A stretch of DNA of 58,203 nt from Oscillospiraceae bacterium (GCA_015063535.1 SVTY01000012.1:1-58203); one strand, 5' to 3'. Positions 44,033 through 52,933 are shown, counted from the stretch's first letter. Notes: generated from the letters alone by a model not told the origin. A program made the numbers and translations.

Positions 44033-44911
44033 TCAGCCTCGATCGGATGCGTCTTTTTCTCTGCGATGCTTTTTGCTATGCTCGGTCTGACCCGCAGGTG
44101 CCAGCATCCGATTCAGCTCCTGCTTCAGCGTGTTGTAATTATAATTCCGTTCCAAATTTCCGTCTACCGACAGAGAGACGACTCCCGTCTCCTCGGATAC
44201 CACGATCACAATGGCATCGCTGCACTCGGACATTCCGATGGCAGCTCGATGGCGAGTTCCCAGATCCTTGTTGATATCCTCCTTGGTGGACAGGGGCAAA
44301 AAGCAACCTGCCGCACAAATTCTGCCGGAGCGAATGATAACGGCTCCGTCATGCAAGGGGGCTTTGTTAAAAAAGATGTTACGCAGCAGATACGGAGACA
44401 GAGACGCATCAATGGGAACACCCGATTTGATGTATTCTCCCAGCTTGGTTGATCGCTCAATGACGATCAGCGCACCGACCTTATCCCGTGACAGGTCGCT
44501 GACCGCACTGCAAATGCCGTCGATCTCCGCCCCGAGTGCCGAAAGCTCTCTGGAATCCGAGGTAATGGTTCGGATCCCCGACAGAGGCGTTCCTCCCACC
44601 TTTTCCAGCACGCTTCGCAGCTCGGGCTGAAACAGAATGAGAATGGCGATGACACCGATCTGACGGAAATCTCCGAATACAAATCGGATGGCAGGCATAT
44701 CCAGCGCATCTCCCAGCAAGGACAGCACCAGCACACAGGCAACGCCCAAAAGCAGCTTTCCTGCCCGTCGCTCCCGAATGAAACGGTAGATAAAAAACAA
44801 AATCAAGGTCAACAAAAGGACATCTACCATGTCTATAATCTCCATGGTCTTCAAGGGAGAAACAATATAGGTGTTCAAATAGCTTTTCACCGTATTCAGA
44901 ATCACATCCAC
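44033..44911 (-). CDS. cdaA: Diadenylate cyclase CdaA
   Basis: This protein makes the second messenger c-di-AMP from two ATP. Three transmembrane helices (first ~90 residues) precede the DAC domain with the catalytic LHDGAVII (DGA at 188-190) and GTRHRAAIG (RHR at 220-222). The frame starts at TTG 44929, but AGAGGTG (44918-44924) sits 6 bases ahead of GTG 44911, which I prefer; this leaves 292 residues. The C-terminal tail is Lys/His/Arg-rich. It is the first gene of the long operon to the uridine-kinase-like gene; glmM, often linked, is absent. Confidence 0.93.
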   Translation of the reverse strand: MDVILNTVKSYLNTYIVSPLKTMEIIDMVDVLLLTLILFFIYRFIRERRAGKLLLGVACVLVLSLLGDALDMPAIRFVFGDFRQIGVIAILILFQPELRSVLEKVGGTPLSGIRTITSDSRELSALGAEIDGICSAVSDLSRDKVGALIVIERSTKLGEYIKSGVPIDASLSPYLLRNIFFNKAPLHDGAVIIRSGRICAAGCFLPLSTKEDINKDLGTRHRAAIGMSECSDAIVIVVSEETGVVSLSVDGNLERNYNYNTLKQELNRMLAPAGQTEHSKKHRREKDASDRG

Positions 44912-44977
44912 CGCAATCACCTCTTTCAAAAGTGCTACCGTTCGGGAGCTGCAACAAACTCCTTCCCTATTTTAATC

Positions 44978-45006
44978 ATTATACCATATTCATCGGATAA
45001 ATTCAA
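44978..45006 (-). promoter_or_regulatory. Promoter of the cdaA-relA operon
   Basis: TTGAAT (45001-45006), 17 bases, TATAAT (44978-44983) with an extended TGG on the minus strand. I see no other strong sigma-A promoter before the later genes, so it may drive the whole 10-kb unit. Confidence 0.75.
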
Positions 45007-45060
45007 GAACTTTTTTTACAAACATCGGAATATTTTTAAAAATCATGGTTTTCTTCGGCT

Positions 45061-45110
45061 AAAAAAAGCAAAGGTCCGCCCACGACGAGTTCCGTCGCAG
45101 GGCAGACCTT
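45061..45110 (-). terminator. Terminator after the nuclease gene
   Basis: An 11-bp arm (AAGGTCYGCCC type, one mismatch) with an inner CGACG/CGTCG stem is followed on the minus strand by TTTGCTTTTTTT. Confidence 0.85.
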
Positions 45111-45122
45111 ACGGATATACTT

Positions 45123-46136
45123 TTATGGGCGGCAGGTACCGCACGGCGCATAGCCTTGATCTATGAGGCTTTGCCGTGTGGACTTGACCTCCAAGCGATT
45201 GTTTTCATTCATGCTCTGTGCGCCCGAGCAGGTGGGACGGTGAAATTTTTTGGAGCTTGTGTTTAATACGTACTCCTGCTCGCCGTTCTCTACCTCGGTA
45301 TTTGTCGATTCACTCTCGACGGTGGGAGCATAGTCACCGTTGAGCCAGTTATCTCCCGTGGCGTAATCAATGGTGATCCCGGGCTGAACATTGTAGACAA
45401 AGACATGGAAGCAGATGCCGTATCCGCTGTCCTCCACAGAATATGCCTCCAGACGGCAACCGCTGGCAACCAGATTGTTCCCCACAAAGATGGGAGTGAC
45501 CCGATACATCACATGGTTTTCGGTTTCCTTTACATAGTCGGCGATCATGTTCTCAAAGGGAAGCATACCGTCTACATTCATGTACCGTGTTCCCGTGATG
45601 AGATTCTTTTCGTTGTCGTTTTCTCCCGTCAACTGAAAGCCGATCAGATGACAACGGTTGTACAGATATCCACCGTCCACCAGCTCGGTATCGTATTTCT
45701 TATTGTTCCAGCCCGATGGCTTAACTTCGCTAATATCTCCCCTTTTTTCCGTGGGCATGATATCCAAGCCCACACAGGCACGGGTCTCGCCGCATCTGCC
45801 CAGTGCATCCAATTCGCTGTAAAATTCATAAGACTCGGTTTTCAGCTCCGCATGCGCAAATCTCGGATTGTTGTCATTCAGCACCACATAGGGCTCTCCC
45901 GTATAATCAGGGATTCCCGGCACAGAGGCATAGCCACCTGCCGACAAGCCGGAACCGATGGATTCAGAATCATCTGTCTCTTTTCCGCCCGCATAAATAT
46001 CATCCCAAACACCGTTGGATGGCGGACTCGGCTGTTCCTTTTCACAGCCGACAAGCATTGCGGACAGCAGCAACAGGAGGGCAAGCAAGCCCGCTCCCAG
46101 TCTGTATTTCCACTTTCCTCTATTGAATCGATTCAT
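45123..46136 (-). CDS. Secreted DNA/RNA non-specific endonuclease lipoprotein with Ada-like C-terminus
   Basis: This 337-residue lipoprotein has a signal peptide ending in LVGC (Cys31) and an EndA/NucA-like beta-beta-alpha-metal nuclease domain whose DRGH motif reads NRCH (YNRCHLIGFQ), with ENDNEKNLITGTRYMN downstream. The final ~45 residues (KKFHRPTCSGAQSMNENNR...GYAPCGTCRP) have the C-x~34-CxxC spacing of Ada-like zinc-binding modules found at the end of secreted nucleases. It probably degrades extracellular DNA for nutrients or uptake. Its start overlaps the preceding gene by 4 bases. Confidence 0.9.
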   Translation of the reverse strand: MNRFNRGKWKYRLGAGLLALLLLLSAMLVGCEKEQPSPPSNGVWDDIYAGGKETDDSESIGSGLSAGGYASVPGIPDYTGEPYVVLNDNNPRFAHAELKTESYEFYSELDALGRCGETRACVGLDIMPTEKRGDISEVKPSGWNNKKYDTELVDGGYLYNRCHLIGFQLTGENDNEKNLITGTRYMNVDGMLPFENMIADYVKETENHVMYRVTPIFVGNNLVASGCRLEAYSVEDSGYGICFHVFVYNVQPGITIDYATGDNWLNGDYAPTVESESTNTEVENGEQEYVLNTSSKKFHRPTCSGAQSMNENNRLEVKSTRQSLIDQGYAPCGTCRP

Positions 46137-46543
46137 TTTTCAAAGCACTCCTTTGTAATTTTTTCATGAGAAACGCCCACAAGCTCCGTACACTGTGTCA
46201 AGTGAAAGCCACATGCCTCAAGGTCGGCATCAAAGGTCAGATCGGCGGGATAGTGACGGTTCCAGCGATAGACGGTCACCGAGTCGAACCGCTCCAGATA
46301 CGGTGCGGGAGACCGATCCTCCAAAAAGTATACATCTTCTTTCGTTCCGTTTTCGGGAAGCTCTTCCGAACAGATCGGTGAGGCTCCCAATGCCTCAAAC
46401 AAGGGAACGGAATATGCCGTCGTAAAGACCGTTCCCTGACCTACCGATGTCAGAATATCCGCAATGACCGCCCGATCCCGACTTTGACGACGGTGATTGA
46501 ACATCATACCGTTTCGGTCATCCAAGCAAAGAATCAGCCGCAT
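46133..46543 (-). CDS. Small conserved-looking protein between pncB and the nuclease gene
   Basis: This frame encodes 136 residues, soluble, starting MRLILCLDDRNGMMFNHRRQSRD and containing VTVYRWNRHYPADLTFD and a final His/Glu-rich segment. I recall similar Clostridial proteins, sometimes labelled ribonuclease Z without metallo-lactamase motifs; no catalytic motif is visible, so I leave the function open. It starts 4 bases after the pncB stop and its ATGA overlaps the nuclease start, so all three are co-translated. Confidence 0.78.
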   Translation of the reverse strand: MRLILCLDDRNGMMFNHRRQSRDRAVIADILTSVGQGTVFTTAYSVPLFEALGASPICSEELPENGTKEDVYFLEDRSPAPYLERFDSVTVYRWNRHYPADLTFDADLEACGFHLTQCTELVGVSHEKITKECFEK

Positions 46544-46547
46544 GATC

Positions 46548-48002
46548 TCACCGCAGCTTTCGATGCTCGGCGATCATATCGTGCTTGATCTGCCACAGCT
46601 TCTCGGAAAGATCCACATAATAATTGTGCGGATTGGTAAAGCGGCGAACCTCGTCCCACATACCCTCGATCTCCTCTGCACAGTGCCGACGGATATCCGC
46701 CAAGGTGGGAAGCTCATACACCTGTTCACCGTTCCTGAACACCTGAACCTGAAGCTCGGTAGCGGTAAAATTCTCCAAGGTCTTTCGCTTCCATGTATGC
46801 TGCGGATCGAACAGCTCAATGGGCTTGCTGTCGTCTACCACCTCATCATACACACAAATAAGATCCGCCTCGGCTTTTCCCGTTTCTCTGCCACGCAGGC
46901 GATAAAGCTTTTTAAAATGAGGGGTGGTGATCTTGCCCACGTTCTCGCTGATCTTGATCTTAGGCAAAATGGTTCCGTCCTCTTGCTCCATAGCGCAAAG
47001 CTTATACACCCCGCCGAACACGGGGTCACTCTTGGCAGTAATCAGGCGCTCTCCCACGCCGAAGGCATCTATCTCGGCGCCCTGTCGGATCAGCTCCCGA
47101 ATGATATACTCATCCAGCGAATTGGATACCACGATCTTACAATCGGTCAATCCTTCCTCGTCCAGCTTTTTCCGAATGCGCTTGGTCAGATAGGTCACGT
47201 CTCCCGAATCCAACCGCACGCCGCATTTGGTGATCCCCTGCGGCAACAAAACCTCCTTGAAGGCTCGGATGGCATTGGGCAGGCCGCTTTCCAATACATT
47301 GTAGGTGTCGATCAGAAGGGTCGCATTATGAGGATAGATCTCGCAATAGGTGCGGAACGCCTCATACTCGCTGTCGTACATCTGAACCCACGCATGTGCC
47401 ATGGTTCCTCCAGCAGGCACGCCGAAGCGTTCCTCCGCAATGGTACAGGCGGTGGAATCACATCCGCCGATATATGCCGCCCGTGCGCCAAGGATCGCCG
47501 CATCAGCCCCCTGCGCCCGACGGGAGCCAAATTCGCTGACCGTCCGTCCCTTTGCCGCCCGAACGATCCTCGATGCCTTGGTGGCGATGAGCGACTGATG
47601 GTTGATCATCATGAGCACATAGGTCTCGATAAACTGTGCCTCCATGACGGGTGCTCGCACGGTCATCAAAGGCTCTCCGGGAAAGACTACCGTTCCCTCC
47701 GGAATCGCCCAGATATCTCCCGTAAAACGAAAGGTTCGCAGCACCTCTAAAAATTCCTCGTCAAAGAGCCTTTTGGTACGAAGATAGGCAATATCCTCCT
47801 CAGTGAAGTGCAGAGTGCGGATATACTCCACGATCTGTTCCAACCCTGCCGCAATGGCGTAGCCGCCTTCGTCGGGATTGTCCCGATAGAACACGTCAAA
47901 GTAGACGATCCGATCCCGAATCCCGCTTTTCAGATATCCGTTTGCCATGGTCAACTCGTAAAAATCGCATAGCATGGTTAAATTTTCAGTAGAAGGATTC
48001 AT
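46548..48002 (-). CDS. pncB: Nicotinate phosphoribosyltransferase
   Basis: This 484-residue enzyme makes nicotinate mononucleotide from nicotinate and PRPP. The opening LTMLCDFYELTMANGYLKSG, the SEFGSRRAQGADAAI motif (catalytic His equivalent region) and GVGERLITAKSDPVFGGVYKL are typical of the long Gram-positive NAPRTase. I use ATG 48002, preceded by GAGGAG; the frame continues upstream as low-complexity leader. Divergent from nadE across a 138-base A+T-rich gap, it forms a NAD salvage pair. Confidence 0.95.
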   Translation of the reverse strand: MNPSTENLTMLCDFYELTMANGYLKSGIRDRIVYFDVFYRDNPDEGGYAIAAGLEQIVEYIRTLHFTEEDIAYLRTKRLFDEEFLEVLRTFRFTGDIWAIPEGTVVFPGEPLMTVRAPVMEAQFIETYVLMMINHQSLIATKASRIVRAAKGRTVSEFGSRRAQGADAAILGARAAYIGGCDSTACTIAEERFGVPAGGTMAHAWVQMYDSEYEAFRTYCEIYPHNATLLIDTYNVLESGLPNAIRAFKEVLLPQGITKCGVRLDSGDVTYLTKRIRKKLDEEGLTDCKIVVSNSLDEYIIRELIRQGAEIDAFGVGERLITAKSDPVFGGVYKLCAMEQEDGTILPKIKISENVGKITTPHFKKLYRLRGRETGKAEADLICVYDEVVDDSKPIELFDPQHTWKRKTLENFTATELQVQVFRNGEQVYELPTLADIRRHCAEEIEGMWDEVRRFTNPHNYYVDLSEKLWQIKHDMIAEHRKLR

Positions 48003-48072
48003 CTTGTTTCTCCTCTTTTTTGTTTTTTCTTGATTTATTTTTCTTTTTTTATAAAAAAATTTGCGGATTCTC

Positions 48073-48101
48073 TTGTATTTTTCTTTGGAAAAATGTATAA
48101 T
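48073..48101 (+). promoter_or_regulatory. Promoter of nadE
   Basis: TTGTAT (48073-48078), 17 bases, TATAAT (48096-48101), 40 bases before the ATG. No clear pncB promoter could be picked from the A+T-rich divergent gap. Confidence 0.75.
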
Positions 48102-48140
48102 AAGGTATAAGAATGAGTCATTCAAAGAAAGGATACTCTT

Positions 48141-50072
48141 ATGAAACACGGTTTTATCAAGGTTGCCGTAGCAACGCCCAAGGTCACGGTGGCAGACTGC
48201 CGTGCCAATCTGTCCGAGATGCTTCGTCTTCATGCGGAAGCAGAGCAAGCGAAGGTGGCGCTTTTGGTCTATCCGGAGCTGTCGGTTACCGGCTATACCT
48301 GCGGTGATCTGTTTTTTTCGAACACCCTGATCTCTGCCGCAGAGCGTACCTGCTCGGAATTTTTGGAGCGTACAAAGAACTCCCCTATTATTAGTATAAT
48401 CGGTTTGCCCCTCGTTGTCAATGATAAAATTTATAATTGTGGCGCAATTTGTCAAAAAGGACAAATTTTAGGCGTCGTTCCCAAAACTTTTCTACCGAAT
48501 CACGGAGAATTTTATGAGGGGCGGCACTTTGCCTCCTACACAGGCAAGACCGTGGAGATCCGTTGCTGCGGGCAGACGGTTCCCTTCGGGACACGCCAGC
48601 TCTTCGCTTGTACCTCTCTGCCCCTCTTCCGCTTCGGTGTAGAGCTGTGCGAGGATCTTTGGGCCCCCATCCCGCCCTCTACCGAGTTGTGTCGGGGAGG
48701 TGCTTTGGTGATCGCCAATCTCGCCGCCTCGGGTGAGGCAGTGGGAAAGGACGACTACCGCCGTATGCTGGTTTGCTCGCAATCGGCTCGGTCGATCTGC
48801 GGATATTTGCTTGCCAACTGCGGAGACGGAGAATCTACCACCGATCTGGTCTTTGGCGGACATGCTCTGATTGCCGAGCGTGGAACGCTCCTTGCCGAGA
48901 AAAAGCCCTTCTCCGAGGAGGGATTGCTTGTCACGGAGTTGGACTTGGAGCGATTGGAGCAAGCGAGAAGGCGCTCTACTACGCTGTCGCCCACGCCCGA
49001 TCCCGAGCTTCATACCACTTATTTTGATATGGCAGTGACCGATACGGTGCTGACCCGTCTCATTGACCCGCATCCCTTTATTCCCGCCGATCCTGCCGAA
49101 AGAGCCGCTCGCTGTGAGGCGATCCTTACGATCCAAGCAAAGGGATTGGCACAGCGCATCGTCAAGGCGTATGCCAAAAAATGTGTCATCGGAATCTCGG
49201 GTGGCTTGGATTCCTGTCTTGCCATGCTGGTCGCCGTTCGAGCCATGGATCTGTTGGGACGTTCCCACACCGATGTATTGGGTGTGACCATGCCCTGCTT
49301 CGGTACCACCGAGCGAACGAAATCCAACGCTGAGCTGTTGTGCGCCGAGCTGGGAGCAGAGCTTCGCTGTGTTGCCATCGGTGCGTCGGTCAAACAGCAT
49401 TTTTCCGATATTGGGCAGGAGGAATCCAACCGCAATGTTGTGTATGAAAATGCACAGGCGAGAGAGCGCACACAGGTTTTGATGGATATTGCCAATATGG
49501 AGGGCGGCATTGTAGTCGGTACGGGTGACCTGTCCGAGCTGGCACTGGGATGGGCGACCTATAACGGAGACCATATGTCTATGTATGGGGTCAATGCCGA
49601 CGTTCCCAAGACCCTGATCCGCCATATGGTTCTGCATTGCGCCGATATGGCAAAGGCAGAAAAGCCGACCCTTGCCCGTGTCCTGCGGGATATTGTGGAT
49701 ACGCCCGTCAGCCCCGAGCTGCTCCCTGCCGATGCGGGCGGAAATATCGCACAAAAGACCGAGGATCTGGTGGGACCTTACGAGCTGCATGATTTTTATA
49801 TTTACCACACTCTGCGCCACGGATATACCCCCGAAAAGCTCTACCGTATGGCAAGGCTTGCCTTTGCGGGTGCGTACGATGACGCCACGCTCTTGAAATG
49901 GCTCAACAACTTCTTGCGCCGCTTCTTTGCTCAGCAATTCAAGCGCTCCTGTCTGCCCGACGGACCCAAGGTGGGCTCTGTGGGGCTTTCCCCCCGAGGA
50001 GATTGGAGAATGCCCAGTGACGCCTCGGCGGCGGAATGGCTGCGATGCACGGAAGAAAAAGAGACAAAGTAA
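48141..50072 (+). CDS. nadE: Glutamine-hydrolysing NAD+ synthetase
   Basis: This 643-residue protein joins a CN-hydrolase glutaminase domain (catalytic Glu46, Lys115, Cys170) to an ammonia-dependent NAD synthetase domain with the PP-loop SGGLDS (353-358), making NAD from deamido-NAD. The C-terminal end has the usual PRGDWRMPSDASAAEW. A stretch at about 48381-48500 (residues 81-120) is markedly A+T richer than the rest of the gene. AAAGGA precedes the ATG. Divergent from pncB. Confidence 0.96.
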   Translation: MKHGFIKVAVATPKVTVADCRANLSEMLRLHAEAEQAKVALLVYPELSVTGYTCGDLFFSNTLISAAERTCSEFLERTKNSPIISIIGLPLVVNDKIYNCGAICQKGQILGVVPKTFLPNHGEFYEGRHFASYTGKTVEIRCCGQTVPFGTRQLFACTSLPLFRFGVELCEDLWAPIPPSTELCRGGALVIANLAASGEAVGKDDYRRMLVCSQSARSICGYLLANCGDGESTTDLVFGGHALIAERGTLLAEKKPFSEEGLLVTELDLERLEQARRRSTTLSPTPDPELHTTYFDMAVTDTVLTRLIDPHPFIPADPAERAARCEAILTIQAKGLAQRIVKAYAKKCVIGISGGLDSCLAMLVAVRAMDLLGRSHTDVLGVTMPCFGTTERTKSNAELLCAELGAELRCVAIGASVKQHFSDIGQEESNRNVVYENAQARERTQVLMDIANMEGGIVVGTGDLSELALGWATYNGDHMSMYGVNADVPKTLIRHMVLHCADMAKAEKPTLARVLRDIVDTPVSPELLPADAGGNIAQKTEDLVGPYELHDFYIYHTLRHGYTPEKLYRMARLAFAGAYDDATLLKWLNNFLRRFFAQQFKRSCLPDGPKVGSVGLSPRGDWRMPSDASAAEWLRCTEEKETK

Positions 50073-50092
50073 ATTTCGGTATAATATGAATG

Positions 50093-50172
50093 GAGCATAT
50101 CCGAAATCTCCGATACTGTGTTTTTATGAACATGTTATCAGATTTTTTCGGATATGCTCTTCTTTTTTGCTT
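50093..50172 (+). terminator. Long-loop terminator after nadE
   Basis: GAGCATATCCGAAA (50093-50106) pairs with its complement at 50145-50159 across a roughly 38-base loop, followed by TTCTTTTTTGC. It would also cover the convergent peptidase gene. Confidence 0.75.
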
Positions 50173-50182
50173 TTATTCCCTT

Positions 50183-51337
50183 TCAGTTCTCAAGACAATA
50201 CACGATCGCCGCCATTCTTTTGGCGGATTCGGCAAGAGAAGTCAACGGTGCTCTTTCGTTCAGGGTATGGATGTTGCTCCCGCACACGCCGATGGAATCC
50301 ACTGTGGGGATGCCCGCAGCGGTCATATCCGCAGCATCCGATCCGCCGGGACGCTCCACCGCACAAAGCTCGCCCAAGCCGTTTTCAGCAAAGATGCGCT
50401 GAATGGAATCAAACAGAGCAAGATTCTTTTCGGTCTTTTCCATGGCGACACGCTCGCTGACCACCGAAACGGTACAGCTTGTTCCCGCCACATGCGAAGT
50501 AGCGGCGATGGCGGCGACACGCTCGCTGACCTGTCTGTATTCCTCGGCAGTACGGTAACGGATATCCACGGTTACACTGCAATGCTCGGGAACGGTATTT
50601 GCTACCGTTCCGCCCTGTATGACACCGCAATTGCAGGTGATACCGCCTTCCTCCTTCCAACGCTCCAACTCGATGATCTTATATGCCGCCTCGGCAATGG
50701 CGCTGGCGCCCTCCTGACACTTAGAGGAATGCGCCGCTCTGCCCTGCACGTCCAGCCGATAGCGGATGATTCCCTTTCTTGCCACGGTCAGCTTACCCCG
50801 TGAGCCACCCTCGGCATTCAGAAAGGCAACGGCATTTTTCGCCTTTTGCGCCATAAAGCGCACGGTCTCCTTTTGACTGGTCTTACTGCTGTTTTCCTCG
50901 TCGCTTTGCAACAGAAGAAGGATGGGTCGGCGGGAAAAACCGCACTGCTCCAGCGCATCCATTGCCAAAAAGGCGGCAACGAGCCCGCCCTTGCAATCCA
51001 CCACACCGGGTCCGATGATATCACCGTTTTCAATGCGAACGGCGGGAGAACCGTAGCTCCCCACGGCGTGGACCGTATCCATATGTCCCGACAGGGCTAC
51101 GGGCGCCGCCTTTGATTCGGGATTCATGGTGATGCAGACACAATCTCCCGATACGCTTTGGGGAAGGGTCTCCACCGTCCAGCCCTTTTCCTTTGCCCGC
51201 ACGGCAAAATATTGCCCGACGGCATCCACGCCCGCCTTATGGTTCGTGGGGCTTTCAAGATTACAGATGTCCTGCCAAATGTCAATATATTTTAAGGTGA
51301 GTGTATCAATGGTGTCAAACAGTTGCTTGCAACGCAT
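50183..51337 (-). CDS. M20-family metallopeptidase (ArgE/DapE/CPG2-like)
   Basis: This 384-residue zinc peptidase has ALSGHMDTVHAVG (His and Asp ligands), GPGVVDCKGG (bridging Asp), LQSDEENSS (catalytic and ligand Glu), the dimerisation domain from about 180-290 (GKLTVARKGIIRYRLDVQGRAAHSS) and a C-terminal His (NIHTLNERAPL). It is closest to the carboxypeptidase G2/ArgE branch, acting on N-acyl amino acids or C-terminal glutamate; the substrate is uncertain. Start after AAGGAG. Monocistronic. Confidence 0.87.
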   Translation of the reverse strand: MRCKQLFDTIDTLTLKYIDIWQDICNLESPTNHKAGVDAVGQYFAVRAKEKGWTVETLPQSVSGDCVCITMNPESKAAPVALSGHMDTVHAVGSYGSPAVRIENGDIIGPGVVDCKGGLVAAFLAMDALEQCGFSRRPILLLLQSDEENSSKTSQKETVRFMAQKAKNAVAFLNAEGGSRGKLTVARKGIIRYRLDVQGRAAHSSKCQEGASAIAEAAYKIIELERWKEEGGITCNCGVIQGGTVANTVPEHCSVTVDIRYRTAEEYRQVSERVAAIAATSHVAGTSCTVSVVSERVAMEKTEKNLALFDSIQRIFAENGLGELCAVERPGGSDAADMTAAGIPTVDSIGVCGSNIHTLNERAPLTSLAESAKRMAAIVYCLEN

Positions 51338-51369
51338 GATCCTGCTCCTTTTTCATTTTTTACGATCTT

Positions 51370-51398
51370 ATTATACTCTCTTTGTGAGTGTTTGTCAA
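51370..51398 (-). promoter_or_regulatory. Promoter of the M20 peptidase gene
   Basis: TTGACA (51393-51398), 17 bases, TATAAT (51370-51375) on the minus strand. The T-run of the neighbouring terminator ends right at the -35 box. Confidence 0.85.
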
Positions 51399-51399
51399 G

Positions 51400-51450
51400 A
51401 GCAAAACAAAAGAAATCCGAAACCGTTGCCAACAGGCAAAAGTTTCGGAT
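51400..51450 (-). terminator. Ancestral tRNA-Asn terminator next to the outermost tRNA fragment
   Basis: A 9-bp stem (ATCCGAAAC with GTTTCGGAT) with an inner TTGCC/GGCAA stem is followed on the minus strand by TTCTTTTGTTTTG. It lies 10 bases past the CCA of tRNA fragment A, where the terminator of an intact tRNA-Asn would be. Confidence 0.8.
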
Positions 51451-51460
51451 AATTCTTGAA

Positions 51461-51610
51461 TGGCTCCCCCTGCTGGGCTTGAATGTCTGTCATGCTTACT
51501 TCCGAAAATTATCTCCCATCGCAAAACAACACTCAGTTGTTTTGCTCGGTCGCCTACCGACTTCGCTTAGCTCAGTGTTTTAGCGTATGACCGTTGACCG
51601 TAAAATCATT
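51461..51610 (-). repeat. Repeat A: tRNA-Asn 3'-end fragment plus arm
   Basis: On the minus strand this ends in the 23 bases of the tRNA-Asn T-arm/acceptor/CCA (one difference from the functional gene, T for C at 51480). About 130 further bases are nearly identical to repeat B at 55698-55895: four substitutions, all transitions, and lacking a 53-base segment. It contains a perfect 10-bp inverted repeat (GCAAAACAAC...GTTGTTTTGC, 51521-51545). Read as the displaced-3'-end (attR-type) boundary of an inserted element. No gene is seen in 51338-51719. Confidence 0.8.
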
Positions 51611-51640
51611 GATCGAAGTTCAACAAGGGAGCCAAACAAA

Positions 51641-51668
51641 AACCACCCAATCGGGTGGTTTTGTTTGT
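51641..51668. terminator. Bidirectional terminator after the Gfo/Idh gene
   Basis: An 8-bp stem (AACCACCC with GGGTGGTT), 4-base loop, has T-runs on both sides (TTTTGTTTG each way). Confidence 0.85.
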
Positions 51669-51719
51669 GCTCATAGTACAAAAATGCAACCATTCTTCAA
51701 AACGATGCCTTGTATTCAT

Positions 51720-52874
51720 TCAAAACTCGGGAACGGTAACAATTTCACCGTTTTTCATAGCTGATTCGTGAGCACAAATTCCGGTTGCGGTGATGTTTGC
51801 AGAAAAGATTTCGTCGATGGCGGTCTTTCTTTCCTCAATGATGCTGGAAATAAACTCGTGGCAGAGATGGGGGTGGGAAGCCGAGTGCATACTCAATGGC
51901 GCGGTATCCAGCTTGTTCTTCCAATCCTCGTCCAATTCCCCCCTCTCAATAGTGAATCGTTGAAGTGCCTCCGGAAGAATATCATAACGGTTGGGATAGT
52001 GCACCACCTCTGTGTTAAATCCGACACGGTCATACGCATTTTCGTCGTAGAACTGTTCCCAAACCTCGTTGCGGTACTCATACATGAAGCTCTTTTTAGA
52101 GCCGTAGATATTATAAGATTCGCTCTGCTTGACAGAACACTCGTGTACAGCGCGTGAGACCTCTGCTGCCAAACCATTCTCAAAACGGATAAGCATATCT
52201 TCTACAGGATAGGGGTTTCCGTAATTCTGTACCTTTTCCTCCGCCATTGTTCCACTACCCAAGCAGACCACACTACGAACGGGAGAACCCGCAGCTACAC
52301 AGAGAGGAGAGAGGGCATGACTGATGTACCACATAGGAGGCATTCCCTGCCAGTAGTGAGTTGTCTTAGTGTTCCAAGCACCGTGATCCATGCACTGATG
52401 ATGAACGCCACGCAAAAACTGAATACGCCCAAACTCATTATTTTTGAGCATCTCACGGGCATACAGAAAAGCCGTTTCGTATAGCTCGGTCTCCATCAGC
52501 ATATAATTTTTGCCACTTTCTCTCACTGCATCAACAATTTTTTTGATATCCTCCAACGAGATGGCCATTGGAACCGCGCAGGCGCAGTGCTTACCTGCCT
52601 GCAGGGTGGCAATTGTTAATTCAGCATGGCTTGGAATACCGGTACACACATGGACGGCATCTACTGTTGAATCTGAAAGAACAGCAGAAAAGCTATCGGC
52701 AATTGAAGTTCGGTTGGTAAAGCGTTTGCATTTCTCCAACGCTCGCGTGGCGTTCGCTAAATTATTGTCCACCAGTATCACGCGGTCCACATTGGGATGA
52801 GCCGCATATATGGGGGCAAATTCACAGCCAAAGCCAAGACCAATTACGGCAATGGTTAGTTTTTTGTTGTTCAT
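51720..52874 (-). CDS. Gfo/Idh/MocA-family oxidoreductase, lysine-less variant
   Basis: This 384-residue protein has an N-terminal Rossmann fold (AVIGLGFGCEF, 10-19) and a C-terminal alpha/beta domain, as in NAD(P)-dependent sugar oxidoreductases. The motif normally reading EKP, which supplies the catalytic lysine, is CAVPMAISLED here, so the lysine position is Val; I believe a subfamily with this change exists. The DHGAWN and GMPPMWYISHAL stretches may form the substrate site. AGGAGG precedes the ATG. Divergent from the AraC remnant, it may act on a sugar or sugar acid. Confidence 0.85.
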   Translation of the reverse strand: MNNKKLTIAVIGLGFGCEFAPIYAAHPNVDRVILVDNNLANATRALEKCKRFTNRTSIADSFSAVLSDSTVDAVHVCTGIPSHAELTIATLQAGKHCACAVPMAISLEDIKKIVDAVRESGKNYMLMETELYETAFLYAREMLKNNEFGRIQFLRGVHHQCMDHGAWNTKTTHYWQGMPPMWYISHALSPLCVAAGSPVRSVVCLGSGTMAEEKVQNYGNPYPVEDMLIRFENGLAAEVSRAVHECSVKQSESYNIYGSKKSFMYEYRNEVWEQFYDENAYDRVGFNTEVVHYPNRYDILPEALQRFTIERGELDEDWKNKLDTAPLSMHSASHPHLCHEFISSIIEERKTAIDEIFSANITATGICAHESAMKNGEIVTVPEF

Positions 52875-52933
52875 AAAAAAATCCTCCTAAATATTCTATA
52901 AAAAATCTCTATTATTATTTTAACAAAAAAGGC

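Noticed and set aside
48003-48072. An NAD-responsive riboswitch or regulator site between pncB and nadE
   Set aside because: The gap is simple A+T-rich sequence without stable stems or a recognisable operator.
51461-51634. Repeat A as a MITE-like element, since CAAGGGAGCCA near 51634 resembles an inverted copy of its left end
   Set aside because: The match is short and imperfect, repeat B lacks the same right end, and the tRNA 3'-end explanation covers both copies.
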